Positions 16,360-23,274 of a DNA stretch of 33,506 bases are shown piece after piece. Under the pieces are notes generated by a model. The model was given only the letters and a program-made list of their open reading frames with translations, was not told the DNA's origin and searched no databases. Positions within the stretch are counted from its first letter, which is position 1. Every line of letters begins with the position of its first letter. Made by a program: the position numbers and the translations under genes. Source of the DNA: an uncultured Verrucomicrobia subdivision 3 bacterium (GTDB lineage Bacteria > Verrucomicrobiota > Verrucomicrobiia > Limisphaerales > UBA8199); NCBI GenBank assembly GCA_903912925.1, contig CAIWJG010000995.1, positions 1-33,506 of the forward strand, given 5' to 3'.

Positions 16360-17022
16360 ATGAAGATCCGACGGGCAGAACTTCGCCGCGCGACCAAAGA
16401 AACCCGCATCGCGGTGAACTTGAGAATTGACGGGGCGGGCAGCTCTTCCATCCAGACGGGCATCCCCTTCTTTGACCACATGCTGACGTTGTTTGCCAAG
16501 CACGCGGTCCTGGAATTGAAGCTTCGTTGCGAGGGGGACCTGGAGGTGGATGCGCACCATACCGTGGAGGACTGTGGTATCGCGCTGGGGCAGGCATTTG
16601 TACAGGCGCTGGGGGATAAGAAGGGTATTCGCCGCTATGGGGCTGGCTTTGACCCCCGAAACCCCTTCACGGGCGAGGCTTATGTGCCCATGGATGAATG
16701 CCTGGCCCGGTGCGTGATTGATTTCAGCGGGCGGCCGTATCTGGTCTGGCGGGGGCTGAATGCTTTTGCGCACAAGCGCGTCAGTAAAACCGAGAAAAGT
16801 CAGGACATGTCCAGCGCGTTCCGCTTCGGCCTGGCCAGGGAGTTCTTTCAGGGGTTTGCCAATGAGGCGCGCTGCAACCTGCATCTGGAACTGCTCTACG
16901 GTGACGAGCCGCATCACATTGTGGAGGCGCTGTTTAAGTCGTTCGGCAAGGCCGTGGACGCGGCCTGCCAGCACGACCCGCGGATCGCCGGGCGGCTGCC
17001 CACGACCAAAGGGAAACTCTAG
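16360..17022 (+). CDS. hisB: Imidazoleglycerol-phosphate dehydratase
   Basis: A 220-residue monofunctional HisB (EC 4.2.1.19), which dehydrates imidazole glycerol phosphate to imidazole acetol phosphate in histidine synthesis. The family landmarks are IPFFDHMLTLFAKHA (35-49), DAHHTVEDCGIALGQAF (64-80), PMDECLARCVIDFSGRPYLV (110-129) and LLYGDEPHHIVEALFKSFG (178-196), including the Mn2+-binding HH pairs and glutamates. Between GIRRYG and YVPMDE there is an extra stretch of about a dozen residues (AGFDPRNPFTGEA, 95-107) where most homologues have only two or three. There is no N-terminal phosphatase domain. No other his gene is present; the next gene downstream encodes a sigma factor 39 bp away. 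Confidence 0.95.
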   Translation: MKIRRAELRRATKETRIAVNLRIDGAGSSSIQTGIPFFDHMLTLFAKHAVLELKLRCEGDLEVDAHHTVEDCGIALGQAFVQALGDKKGIRRYGAGFDPRNPFTGEAYVPMDECLARCVIDFSGRPYLVWRGLNAFAHKRVSKTEKSQDMSSAFRFGLAREFFQGFANEARCNLHLELLYGDEPHHIVEALFKSFGKAVDAACQHDPRIAGRLPTTKGKL

Positions 17023-17061
17023 CCGGAGTTGAATACTCATGGTTACTCGCCCGTCGAACCA

Positions 17062-17655
17062 ATGACTGCTACGGATCATTCCTCGGCCGATGATCGGACC
17101 TTGGTGCGAGCGGCGCAGCGGGGTGACATGGCTGCGTTCGAGGAATTGGTCGCGCGGCACCGCGATAAGATTTACGCGCGGGCGTATAGCATGATGCGGA
17201 ATGAAGAAGAAGCGGTTGATCTTTCGCAAGAGGCATGGGTGAAGGGCTGGCAGCGGTTGCGCCAATTTCAGGGCGAGGCGAGCTTCGGCACTTGGATGAC
17301 GCGGGTGGTGATCAATCTGTGCCTGGACCAGTTGCGCAAACAGAAGCGCCAGCGGACCGAGTCCATCGAGGCGATGGACGAAGAGTCGGGCGGGGTCGAG
17401 CGGCAAATGCCGGTCGTTACGTCGAACCCGACCGCCGGCTTGGAGCGGGCTGAACTCCGGCAGCGGATTGATCGGGCATTGGCCCTGCTGTCGCATGAGC
17501 ATCGCACGGTGCTGGTGCTGCATGAATTTGAAGAGATGGAATATAAAGAGATCGCCAGGACGATGGGCTGCTCGATTGGCACGGTGATGTCGCGGCTATT
17601 CTACGCGCGACGGAAGCTGGCAGCACTCCTGGCGGATTTGAAGAAACAGGATTAG
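17062..17655 (+). CDS. RNA polymerase ECF sigma factor
   Basis: About 197 residues with both ECF regions. Region 2 runs from LVRAAQRGDMAAFEELVARH through DLSQEAWVKGWQRLRQF to WMTRVVINLCLDQLRKQ (-10 recognition and core binding). Region 4 contains ALALLSHEHRTVLVLHEFEEMEYKEIARTMGCSIGTVMSRLFYARRKL, a helix-turn-helix for the -35 element (described by position: roughly residues 140-187). An in-frame TTG at 17029 would add 11 residues, but ATG 17062 fits the usual N-terminus. The anti-sigma gene starts six bases after the stop, so the pair forms an operon. The signal sensed is unknown. Confidence 0.92.
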   Translation: MTATDHSSADDRTLVRAAQRGDMAAFEELVARHRDKIYARAYSMMRNEEEAVDLSQEAWVKGWQRLRQFQGEASFGTWMTRVVINLCLDQLRKQKRQRTESIEAMDEESGGVERQMPVVTSNPTAGLERAELRQRIDRALALLSHEHRTVLVLHEFEEMEYKEIARTMGCSIGTVMSRLFYARRKLAALLADLKKQD

Positions 17656-17660
17656 GTGTG

Positions 17661-18170
17661 ATGGATTTTGATGCACAATTGAAACTGCAAGCCTTTCTCG
17701 ACGGCGAGTTGCCCGAGGGCGAGGCAAGCAAGGTGGCTGACTGGCTGGCCCGGGACCGCGAGGCCGCGGCCTTGCTGGAAGAGTTGCGCAACACCCGCGG
17801 CGCTATGGCGGGGTTTGAAGCGGGAATCCAGCTTCCGGAGTCGCGCGAGTTCTTCTGGTCGAAGGTCCAGCGGGAAATCCAACGGCGGGAGACTCCGGCC
17901 CCGAAATCCGCCCCGACACCGCTACTTGCCCGGTTGCGCCGGTTTCTGGTCCCCGCTTCCGCTCTCGCCGTGATCCTCGTCGCTGGAGCGGTGCTCATCC
18001 GGCCGGCTGGCCCGTTTGACCATGCCCATACCGCTGGAATCGAAACCGCACTGGCCGATGCGGGGGCGTTCACTTACCACGATTATTCAGCCGGCGCGAC
18101 TTTGGTCTGGCTCTCGTATCCCGCCGATAACGAAGTTGCGGACAACGACGAGGCGGGTACAATCGAATAG
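17661..18170 (+). CDS. Membrane anti-sigma factor, no zinc motif
   Basis: A 169-residue protein with an N-terminal helical domain like anti-sigma factors (LQAFLDGELPEGEASKVADWLARD, roughly residues 9-32), one membrane segment (VPASALAVILVAGAVLI, about 96-112) and a short extracytoplasmic tail. No HxxxCxxC zinc site is present, so it is not a classical ZAS protein. The location immediately after an ECF sigma gene is the main evidence. It should hold the sigma factor at the membrane until an envelope signal releases it. A GTG directly in front (17658) is an alternative start. The next gene begins three bases after the stop. Confidence 0.82.
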   Translation: MDFDAQLKLQAFLDGELPEGEASKVADWLARDREAAALLEELRNTRGAMAGFEAGIQLPESREFFWSKVQREIQRRETPAPKSAPTPLLARLRRFLVPASALAVILVAGAVLIRPAGPFDHAHTAGIETALADAGAFTYHDYSAGATLVWLSYPADNEVADNDEAGTIE

Positions 18171-18173
18171 CTG

Positions 18174-18641
18174 ATGAGAGCAAAGCTGATTCGGGCAACC
18201 GGCCTTGGTTGGTTTTCGGTAGCACTGGTGCTGCTGGCCTGCGCTGAAGTGCGTGCGCAGGCCGCTGATATGAAACTCCAGGCTTACCTGCTTTGGGGCA
18301 CCGATGACACCAAATCGCCGGAAGGCAAAGCCTACAAGCCGGTCGCGCCGGAAATCCTGCACAAGCTAAAGGAGCTCCCGCTCAAATGGACCCTTTGGTT
18401 TGAGGTCAACCGCAAGGACTTCGCAGTGTCGCAAGGCGCGGTCAAAGAAGTGCCTATGAGCGAGAAGTGCCAAGTGAACGTGACGAAGATCAGCGGCACT
18501 GAGGTTGAAGTCTTACTGATCGGCAAGGGGAAAGAGGTGGTCAAGCGCAAGCAGTCGCTCCCGAAGGGAGAAATGCTTGTGCTGGGCGGCAATGCCCCCA
18601 ATTCGACCGCCTGGCTGGTCGTGCTCAAGCGTATTGAATAA
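18174..18641 (+). CDS. Exported protein of unknown function in the sigma operon (155 aa)
   Basis: I do not recognise a named family. A signal peptide is clear (LGWFSVALVLLACAEVRAQA, cleavage around residue 29). The mature part of about 125 residues is rich in lysine and beta-prone, with motifs MKLQAYLLWGTDD, LKWTLWFEVNRKDF and EVEVLLIGKGKEVVKRKQSLPKGEM, suggesting a small beta-sandwich. Starting three bases after the anti-sigma stop, it is probably co-transcribed with it and could be the target or the sensor of the sigma/anti-sigma system; this is inference from position only. Confidence 0.8.
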   Translation: MRAKLIRATGLGWFSVALVLLACAEVRAQAADMKLQAYLLWGTDDTKSPEGKAYKPVAPEILHKLKELPLKWTLWFEVNRKDFAVSQGAVKEVPMSEKCQVNVTKISGTEVEVLLIGKGKEVVKRKQSLPKGEMLVLGGNAPNSTAWLVVLKRIE

Positions 18642-18668
18642 CGCTTGCTCCGGGGCGTGATTCGGGCG

Positions 18669-18697
18669 TTGACACCTTCTGCGGGAACACCTATTCT
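18669..18697 (+). promoter_or_regulatory. Strong sigma-70-type promoter
   Basis: A perfect -35 TTGACA (18669-18674), a 17-base spacer and TATTCT (18692-18697, 4 of 6 matches to the -10 consensus). It lies 30 bases before the coiled-coil gene start and just after the sigma operon ends, so it separates the two transcription units. Confidence 0.65.
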
Positions 18698-18727
18698 AGT
18701 GGTGATAGTTAAACCTAACAGCGTACC

Positions 18728-19495
18728 ATGTTGATACGAATCTGCCTAATCGTAGCCCTCGTCGCCGGTCTGGCGGTGGGCGCTCTGAATTTCGTCTATG
18801 TCAAGGAGAAGATCACCACCTTGCAGACTAACCTGAAGACTGAAACCGCCGAGCACCAGAAATACCTCGGGCTATATACCAAGACCGACAAGGAGCTGAA
18901 GAAGACTACTGCCGACCTGAAGCAGGCGAAGACCAACCTCGAGGCGGCGACGGCAGCGAAGGACAAGGCGGAGGCGGACATGCTCGCCCAGACCAAGCGC
19001 GCCGACAAGTTAAACGAGGATTTGACTAAGACCCGTGAGGAGCGGGATACCGCACAGGCGGATCTGGCTGCCTACAAAGGGACGGGGCGTACGCCGCAGC
19101 AGATACTCAGCATGAATCAGGACCTCAAGAACCTCCAAGACAATCTGGCTACAGCGAGTACTGAGAACAAGATTTTCATGCAAAAGATCAAGAAGCTCGA
19201 GACCGAGCTTGCTGTTTACAAAGATCCGACCTTCTTCGTGGTTCTGCCGGCGGGCTTGAAGGGCAAAGTCCTGGTGGCTGATCCGAAGTGGAATTTCGTG
19301 GTGCTGAATGTGGGCGAGGACCAGGGCATTTTGGAACGGGGCGAGCTGCTGGTTAATCGGAACGGCAAGCTGGTAGCCAAGGTCATCGTACGCAGCGTGA
19401 AGAAGGATAGCTGCATTGCCAACGTCGTGCCTGGCTGGGAACTTGGCGAGGTCATGGAAGGCGACCAGGTGATTCCAGCCCATCCGGCCTCGTGA
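18728..19495 (+). CDS. Membrane-anchored coiled-coil protein, unknown function (255 aa)
   Basis: An N-terminal anchor (ICLIVALVAGLAVGALNFVYV) leads into a long lysine/glutamate/alanine-rich coiled coil (about residues 25-165, for example TDKELKKTTADLKQAKTNLE). A compact C-terminal domain follows (about 166-250: FFVVLPAGLKGKVLVADPKW, VVLNVGEDQGILERGELLVN, IANVVPGWELGEVMEGDQVI). The C-terminal part looks like a small beta-barrel of the kind found in MreC-like or other periplasmic scaffold proteins, but no family is claimed. The coiled coil would extend into the periplasm. It has its own strong promoter and overlaps a tiny lipoprotein gene by four bases, suggesting the two act together at the envelope. 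Confidence 0.8.
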   Translation: MLIRICLIVALVAGLAVGALNFVYVKEKITTLQTNLKTETAEHQKYLGLYTKTDKELKKTTADLKQAKTNLEAATAAKDKAEADMLAQTKRADKLNEDLTKTREERDTAQADLAAYKGTGRTPQQILSMNQDLKNLQDNLATASTENKIFMQKIKKLETELAVYKDPTFFVVLPAGLKGKVLVADPKWNFVVLNVGEDQGILERGELLVNRNGKLVAKVIVRSVKKDSCIANVVPGWELGEVMEGDQVIPAHPAS

Positions 19496-19668
19496 AAGCG
19501 CTGATTGTCCATCCACGCTGGGCGCTGCTGCTGTTGCTGGCTCTGTTGGCACTCGGCTCGGGCGGGTGCGCCAGCACCGAGTCAGAGAACCAGTCAGAGC
19601 GACCTTGGAGCTCGCCGCAGAGCTGGGAAAACGGCATGCCCGGCGGCATGATGAACCAGCAACGGTAA
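19492..19668 (+). CDS. Tiny lipoprotein (58 aa) coupled to the coiled-coil protein
   Basis: A 58-residue reading frame starting at a GTG that overlaps the previous stop by four bases (GTGA). A basic start (MKALIVHPRW), a leucine-rich core (ALLLLLALLALGSGG) and a cysteine at residue 26 make a lipoprotein signal, although the residues before the Cys (GSGGC) are a loose lipobox. The mature part is about 33 residues, with a Trp/Pro pattern RPWSSPQSWENGMPGG. The overlap and clean signal argue that it is real despite its size. I recall similar 'RPW..P..WE.G.P' micro-lipoproteins in Verrucomicrobiota but cannot confirm this here. The function is unknown. Confidence 0.7.
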   Translation: MKALIVHPRWALLLLLALLALGSGGCASTESENQSERPWSSPQSWENGMPGGMMNQQR

Positions 19669-19687
19669 CCGACGGGCAGATCTCATT

Positions 19688-19777
19688 GGGCGCATTCGCG
19701 AGTTCCTGGTAAGGTGTCCCGGGCGCGCCAGACCGGCTAAAGCCGGGACACCGTACCAGGAACTCGCGAATTTGCCC
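19688..19777. terminator. Large inverted repeat between convergent genes
   Basis: A 29-bp inverted repeat with a single mismatch (19694-19722 with 19743-19771), extended by an outer GGGC/GCCC pair, around a 20-base loop. It lies between the micro-lipoprotein (plus) and the cyclo-ligase (minus), which converge. It could end transcription from both sides, though neither end carries a clear T-run, so a rho-independent mechanism is not certain. It may instead be a dispersed hairpin element. Confidence 0.6.
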
Positions 19778-19804
19778 GATCTCGCTGTCTCTCCGGACTT
19801 CCTC

Positions 19805-20389
19805 TCAGGCTTTTACCTCAACGCAGAGGGTCGGCGTGAGGATGCAGTTAAGCCGCACGTCATGGGGTTCCAGGGGGATCTCGTCCACTATCTGTTCGTC
19901 AAATGCCACTCCACAGGTGGTGCCGCGCCACACTCCCAGCAGTTGGTCGTAATATCCCTTGCCCCGGCCCAGGCGGCAACCTTGCAGGTCCAACGCCAAC
20001 CCGGGAACCAGGATCAGGTCCAGCTTGTCACGAGCGACGCGCGCACAGTGGCCGCTCGGCTCGCGAATTCCAAAATGCCCTGCCCGCACGTCCGTTTCCG
20101 GGCTAAGAATCCAGCAGACCTCATAGCGGCGAGTTGCCGCCACAAAGCGGGGCAGAGCGACCTGCTTGCCCGCGGTCAGGGCGCTGGCCAGCAGCGGCCA
20201 GACATCCAGTTCCTCCGGCAAAGGCGCGAAGAACAAGACCGACCTTGCCGCTTGCCACCGGGCCTGTTTCTCCAGCAGGGCCCGCGCGCGCGCCGAGGCC
20301 GCCATGCGTTGCTCCTGCGGAATTTGGCTGAGCACGGCGCGCACTTGATCGCGCAGCGCCTGCTTGGTTTCTCGAATTCTGTTCTGCAC
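19805..20389 (-). CDS. 5-formyltetrahydrofolate cyclo-ligase
   Basis: About 194 residues from a GTG at 20389, preceded by AGGCAAGGA. It converts 5-formyl-THF to 5,10-methenyl-THF with ATP (EC 6.3.3.2). The family motifs are visible: FFAPLPEELDVWPLL (substrate side), FGIREPSG, LILVPGLALD and the ATP-binding signature GCRLGRGKGYYDQLL. The longer open frame to 20686 is a shadow of rarA and is not used. The usual family length (about 180-200) supports the shorter form. Gap to the rarA stop is 31 bp. In many bacteria this gene (ygfA/fau) lies behind the 6S RNA gene, as it effectively does here. Confidence 0.9.
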   Translation of the reverse strand: MQNRIRETKQALRDQVRAVLSQIPQEQRMAASARARALLEKQARWQAARSVLFFAPLPEELDVWPLLASALTAGKQVALPRFVAATRRYEVCWILSPETDVRAGHFGIREPSGHCARVARDKLDLILVPGLALDLQGCRLGRGKGYYDQLLGVWRGTTCGVAFDEQIVDEIPLEPHDVRLNCILTPTLCVEVKA

Positions 20390-20420
20390 GTCCTTGCCTA
20401 AAGAGTACCGTTGCCGTGGA

Positions 20421-21806
20421 CTATAATTCGGACTTCGGGGTTCGGCCTTCGGCCTTTGCAAATTGCGCCCGCCATTTCTCGACCCGCTCCTTGATCTTCT
20501 TCTCCACCCCCTGATCAGTCGGTTCGTAATAGCGCCGGTCCGCCCCCAGGTAATCCTGCGCGACGAAATGTCCCGGGTGATCGTGCGCGTACTGGTAGCC
20601 CTCACCATGACCGAGGAGCTTTGCGCCCCGATAGCTGCCGTCGCGCAAGTGCTCCGGCACGGCCAGCGTCCGTCCCGATTCGACATCCTTCATGGCCGCA
20701 TCGATGGCCATGACCGTGCTATTGCTCTTGGTGGCCGTGGCGATGTATATCGCGGCCTCCGCCAGGGGTATCCTCGCCTCCGGCCAGCCGATGAACTCCG
20801 CCGCCTGGAAAGCGGCGTTGGCCAGCACCAGCGCCATAGGGTCCGCCAGCCCAACATCTTCAGCGGCCTGGATCACAATCCGCCGGGCAATGAAGCGCGG
20901 GTCCTCTCCGGCGTGGATCATCTTGGCCAGCCAGTACAGGGTGGCATCCGGGTCGCTCCCGCGCATGGATTTGATGAACGCCGAAATGGTATCGTAGTGT
21001 GCGTCCTCGTCGTCGTACACGATCGCCTTCTTCTGGATGCTTTGCTCGGCGACATTCAGGTCGAGGTGAATCACGCCCGCCGGGTCGGGCGCGGTGGTGA
21101 GCGCGGCGATTTCCAAGGCGTTCAACGCCTTGCGCGCGTCACCGTCGGACAGCTTGGCCAAATGGCGTAGCGCCGTCTCGTCGGCTTGGACCTTGAGATA
21201 ACCCAGCCCTCGCTCAGCGTCCGCCAGGGCCCGCTGCAAGAGCGCGTAGAGTTCCGCCTCCGCCAAGGGGCGCAACTCAAATATCTGCGAACGCGAGACC
21301 AGGGGAGAGTTGACGAAGAAGAAAGGGTTGTGAGTGGTTGCCCCGATTAGCCGCACCACGCCGCCCTCGACATCCGGCAACAACACGTCCTGCTGCGCCT
21401 TGTTGAAACGGTGGATTTCGTCAATGAAGAGGATGGTCGATTGTCCTTTGTTCTCCAGCCGATTCGCCGCCAGGGCCAGCACGCGGCGCATGTCGGCGAC
21501 GTTGGATTCCACACCGCTCAGGCGCTCGAACTTGCTTCGGGTCTGCCGCGCGATGATCTGGGCCAGGGAAGTCTTGCCCGTCCCGGGAGGACCATAGAAG
21601 ATAAGCGACTGAATCCGGTCCGCCTCAATGGCGCGCCGCAGCAATTGGCCCGGCCCGAGGATATGCGGCTGGCCGACAAACTCGCTTAAGTCGCGCGGTC
21701 GCATGCGCGCCGCCAGCGGCTGATGTCGCTGGCCGTGCTCCACTCCCGCCCCCCCCTGCGCGGCTTGCGGCTCAGGCGCGGTGGAAAACAATTCGTCCCG
21801 TGACAT
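20421..21806 (-). CDS. rarA: Replication-associated recombination protein A (AAA+ ATPase)
   Basis: A 461-residue RarA/MgsA, the clamp-loader-like AAA+ ATPase that acts at stalled replication forks. The start at ATG 21806 gives MSRDELFSTAPEPQA and LAARMRPRDLSEFVGQPHIL, the typical N-terminus; the open frame upstream runs into the 6S region. Walker A GPPGTGKT is at 72-79, Walker B ILFIDE at 125-130, and sensor 1 GATTHNPFF follows. Later LSDGDARKALNALE (sensor 2) and GSDPDATLYWLAKMIHAGEDPRFIARR (the RarA C-terminal helical domain) confirm the family. The leader between the 6S RNA and this gene contains a second terminator-like hairpin, so expression may depend on read-through from the 6S promoter. 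Confidence 0.95.
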   Translation of the reverse strand: MSRDELFSTAPEPQAAQGGAGVEHGQRHQPLAARMRPRDLSEFVGQPHILGPGQLLRRAIEADRIQSLIFYGPPGTGKTSLAQIIARQTRSKFERLSGVESNVADMRRVLALAANRLENKGQSTILFIDEIHRFNKAQQDVLLPDVEGGVVRLIGATTHNPFFFVNSPLVSRSQIFELRPLAEAELYALLQRALADAERGLGYLKVQADETALRHLAKLSDGDARKALNALEIAALTTAPDPAGVIHLDLNVAEQSIQKKAIVYDDEDAHYDTISAFIKSMRGSDPDATLYWLAKMIHAGEDPRFIARRIVIQAAEDVGLADPMALVLANAAFQAAEFIGWPEARIPLAEAAIYIATATKSNSTVMAIDAAMKDVESGRTLAVPEHLRDGSYRGAKLLGHGEGYQYAHDHPGHFVAQDYLGADRRYYEPTDQGVEKKIKERVEKWRAQFAKAEGRTPKSEL

Positions 21807-21845
21807 GTCACCACGATAGCAGTCAACGTTCTGCTTGCCCAAAAC

Positions 21846-21865
21846 AAAAAAGCCCGCCACTGGGC
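21846..21865 (-). terminator. Intrinsic terminator-like hairpin before rarA
   Basis: On the minus strand GCCC-AGTGGC-GGGC is followed directly by six T (complement of 21846-21851). It lies downstream of the 6S RNA 3' end and about 40 bases before the rarA start. Its sequence resembles the 3' end of the 6S RNA (TGGCGGG then a T-run), so it may be a duplicated terminator or a backup that limits read-through into rarA. Confidence 0.6.
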
Positions 21866-21885
21866 GAGCTGTTATGACCGCAGAC

Positions 21886-22066
21886 AAAAAAACCCCGCCA
21901 TTGCCGTGTGTAACAGTTCCTTTGAACTTACTAGAAACATATGGGACCCGCCGGGTTGCTTTCGACGTCCAGTAAAGGCCTGTCGGCCACAACCTCGGTT
22001 AAAGCCCCTTGATTGCTCAACTACGGTTCAAGGACATAGCTTCTAATCACGAGCATAGGCAGGGTA
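21886..22066 (-). ncRNA. ssrS: 6S RNA (regulator of sigma-70 RNA polymerase)
   Basis: A predicted RNA of about 181 nt. The closing stem pairs CCCUGCC (22064-22058) with GGCGGGG (21899-21893), AUGC with GCA(A)U and CGUG with CACG. A second stem pairs UUGAAC (22031-22026) with GUUCAA (21927-21922). Then comes a large open bubble (about 20 and 18 nt), and an apical hairpin with GGUUG (21994-21990) against CAACC (21958-21954). This is the 6S layout of closing stem, promoter-like bubble and apical arm. The 3' part (GUUCAA...GUUACA...GGC) resembles E. coli 6S. The RNA ends in a GC stem and seven T. A -10-like TAGAAT lies just upstream. 6S RNA genes commonly neighbour rarA or the cyclo-ligase gene; here both follow. 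Confidence 0.82.
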
Positions 22067-22067
22067 A

Positions 22068-22073
22068 ATTCTA
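22068..22073 (-). promoter_or_regulatory. -10 element of the 6S RNA promoter
   Basis: TAGAAT on the minus strand (5 of 6 to TATAAT) ends two bases before the predicted 6S RNA 5' end region (about 22066-22062). No good -35 hexamer was seen at the expected distance (about 22090-22096), so the promoter is incomplete by eye. Confidence 0.5.
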
Positions 22074-22330
22074 TTTCGACCTGCATTCCAAAGAGCCGGC
22101 GCGCTGGCCTTTTCACTCGTTCAGCCGCGTGCCTATCTGGATAACACTATCGTCCTCAAGGCAGGTTTTCTCAAGAGAAATAATCCTGCGGGCGAGAGAT
22201 TTTTTCCTTGCATCGGCCCGGTCAGACGGATCGGACTAAGAGGGGCGCGGCCGGTGGGGCGAGGGACCGGGGGGGGGGACTAACCGGCTTCCAGCGGCTT
22301 TGCGTCGGGCGCGTGAGTCACTCCGGCGCA
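22074..22330. other. Region upstream of 6S RNA, no gene
   Basis: No coding region is supported between the 6S promoter and the PfkB-kinase stop. It contains a GCAGG/CCTGC hairpin (22161-22165 with 22185-22189, inner stem TTTCT/AGAAA) and a run of ten G at 22269-22278, a possible assembly or sequencing weak point. Confidence 0.5.
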
Positions 22331-23266
22331 CTAACACTTGACCGGCTCCACGCTCACTTCCCGCACCAACCGCTCCACATCGTTCAAGTGCACTTCGCCC
22401 GCCATAATAGTCAGTGCATTGGCTGCGCCACTCGCGCTGCCCCAACGGCAGGCCTCGCCGAGGTCGTCCCCGCGCAGCAGACGCCACAGCAGTCCGGCGG
22501 TAAACGCATCTCCCGACCCGATCGGATTGAGCGCCTCAATGCGCGGGGCGTGAACTCTCCAGAAGCTGCGGCCATCGAACGCCAGGGCGGGCTCCTTGCC
22601 AGCGGTGATGACCACGCGCTGCGCACCGCGCTCACACAGTTCCCGCATAGCTGACATAAGTTCTTTCTCGTCCTTCAACTCGCGCCCCACGGTGGCCGCC
22701 AGTTCCGGGCGGTTGGGCTTCACCAGCCCGGGCTTGGCCCCGAGCGACTGAACCAGCGCAGCCCCCTGGGCATCCAAGACCGAAATGGCCCCGGACTCGT
22801 GGGCCAGTTGTGTTCCACGCAGATACAGATCGGCCGGTCCGCCGGAGGGAATGGTCCCGGACATGACGACCGCTCGGCAACCTTTGACACGACGCCGGAT
22901 GACCTCCATGAGCTGCTCATAGTCCGCCGCCGTAACGGGTCTTCCTTCCTCCACCAACTCAGTGTGTGTCCCGGCGGACCAGTCAAAGACGGTGATGCAT
23001 TGGCGCGTGCGGGAGGCTACCGGCACGAAATCCAGCTCGATGCCCTGCGCCGCCATCAACGTTCGTATTTCTTCGCCGCGGTCGCCACCCAGGAAACCGG
23101 TAGCCACAGGATGCTCGCCCAGCGCTTTCAGCACCTTGGCCACGTTAACCGATTTGCCCGCCGCGCCGTCCACCGTGGTCACCGCACGATTCACGGCGTC
23201 GAGGGTGAGCTGCCGGAAAACCATCACGCGTTGGGTGGCTGGCGTTGTTCCAATGCAAAGGATCAT
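22331..23266 (-). CDS. PfkB-family kinase (1-phosphofructokinase / tagatose-6-phosphate kinase type)
   Basis: A 311-residue ribokinase-fold kinase. The N-terminus MILCIGTTPATQRVMVF and the GAAGKSVNVAKVLKALG motif (34-50) are typical of the FruK/LacC branch, which phosphorylates a sugar phosphate such as fructose 1-phosphate. KPNRPEL is at about 183-189. The PfkB signature NPIGSGDAFTAG is near 247-258, with catalytic base D253. The protein is cytoplasmic. No PTS or other sugar gene is nearby, so the in vivo substrate is uncertain. It is separated from pbpC by 197 bp of repeats and from the 6S RNA by about 260 bp. Confidence 0.9.
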   Translation of the reverse strand: MILCIGTTPATQRVMVFRQLTLDAVNRAVTTVDGAAGKSVNVAKVLKALGEHPVATGFLGGDRGEEIRTLMAAQGIELDFVPVASRTRQCITVFDWSAGTHTELVEEGRPVTAADYEQLMEVIRRRVKGCRAVVMSGTIPSGGPADLYLRGTQLAHESGAISVLDAQGAALVQSLGAKPGLVKPNRPELAATVGRELKDEKELMSAMRELCERGAQRVVITAGKEPALAFDGRSFWRVHAPRIEALNPIGSGDAFTAGLLWRLLRGDDLGEACRWGSASGAANALTIMAGEVHLNDVERLVREVSVEPVKC

Positions 23267-23274
23267 AAGCGAAT

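Noticed and set aside
16216..17523. A 435-residue minus-strand frame across hisB and the sigma gene
   Set aside because: It runs antisense to two clearly conserved genes and shows no family resemblance.
20390..20686. N-terminal extension of the cyclo-ligase
   Set aside because: It is the out-of-frame shadow of rarA (arginine/serine-rich), and a GTG with a ribosome-binding site at 20389 gives the usual family length.
22028..22158. Alternative long-range pairing upstream of 6S (AGGAC..ATAG with CTAT.GTCCT; ATAGGCA with TGCCTAT)
   Set aside because: It conflicts with the better-supported 6S closing stem and crosses the predicted promoter, so it is probably coincidental.
21886..22330. tmRNA, RNase P RNA or SRP RNA in the same gap
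   Set aside because: No tag-peptide frame or GGTTCRA T-arm with CCA end, no GGAAAGTCCGG-type RNase P core and no GGAAG SRP loop could be found; the fold fits 6S instead.
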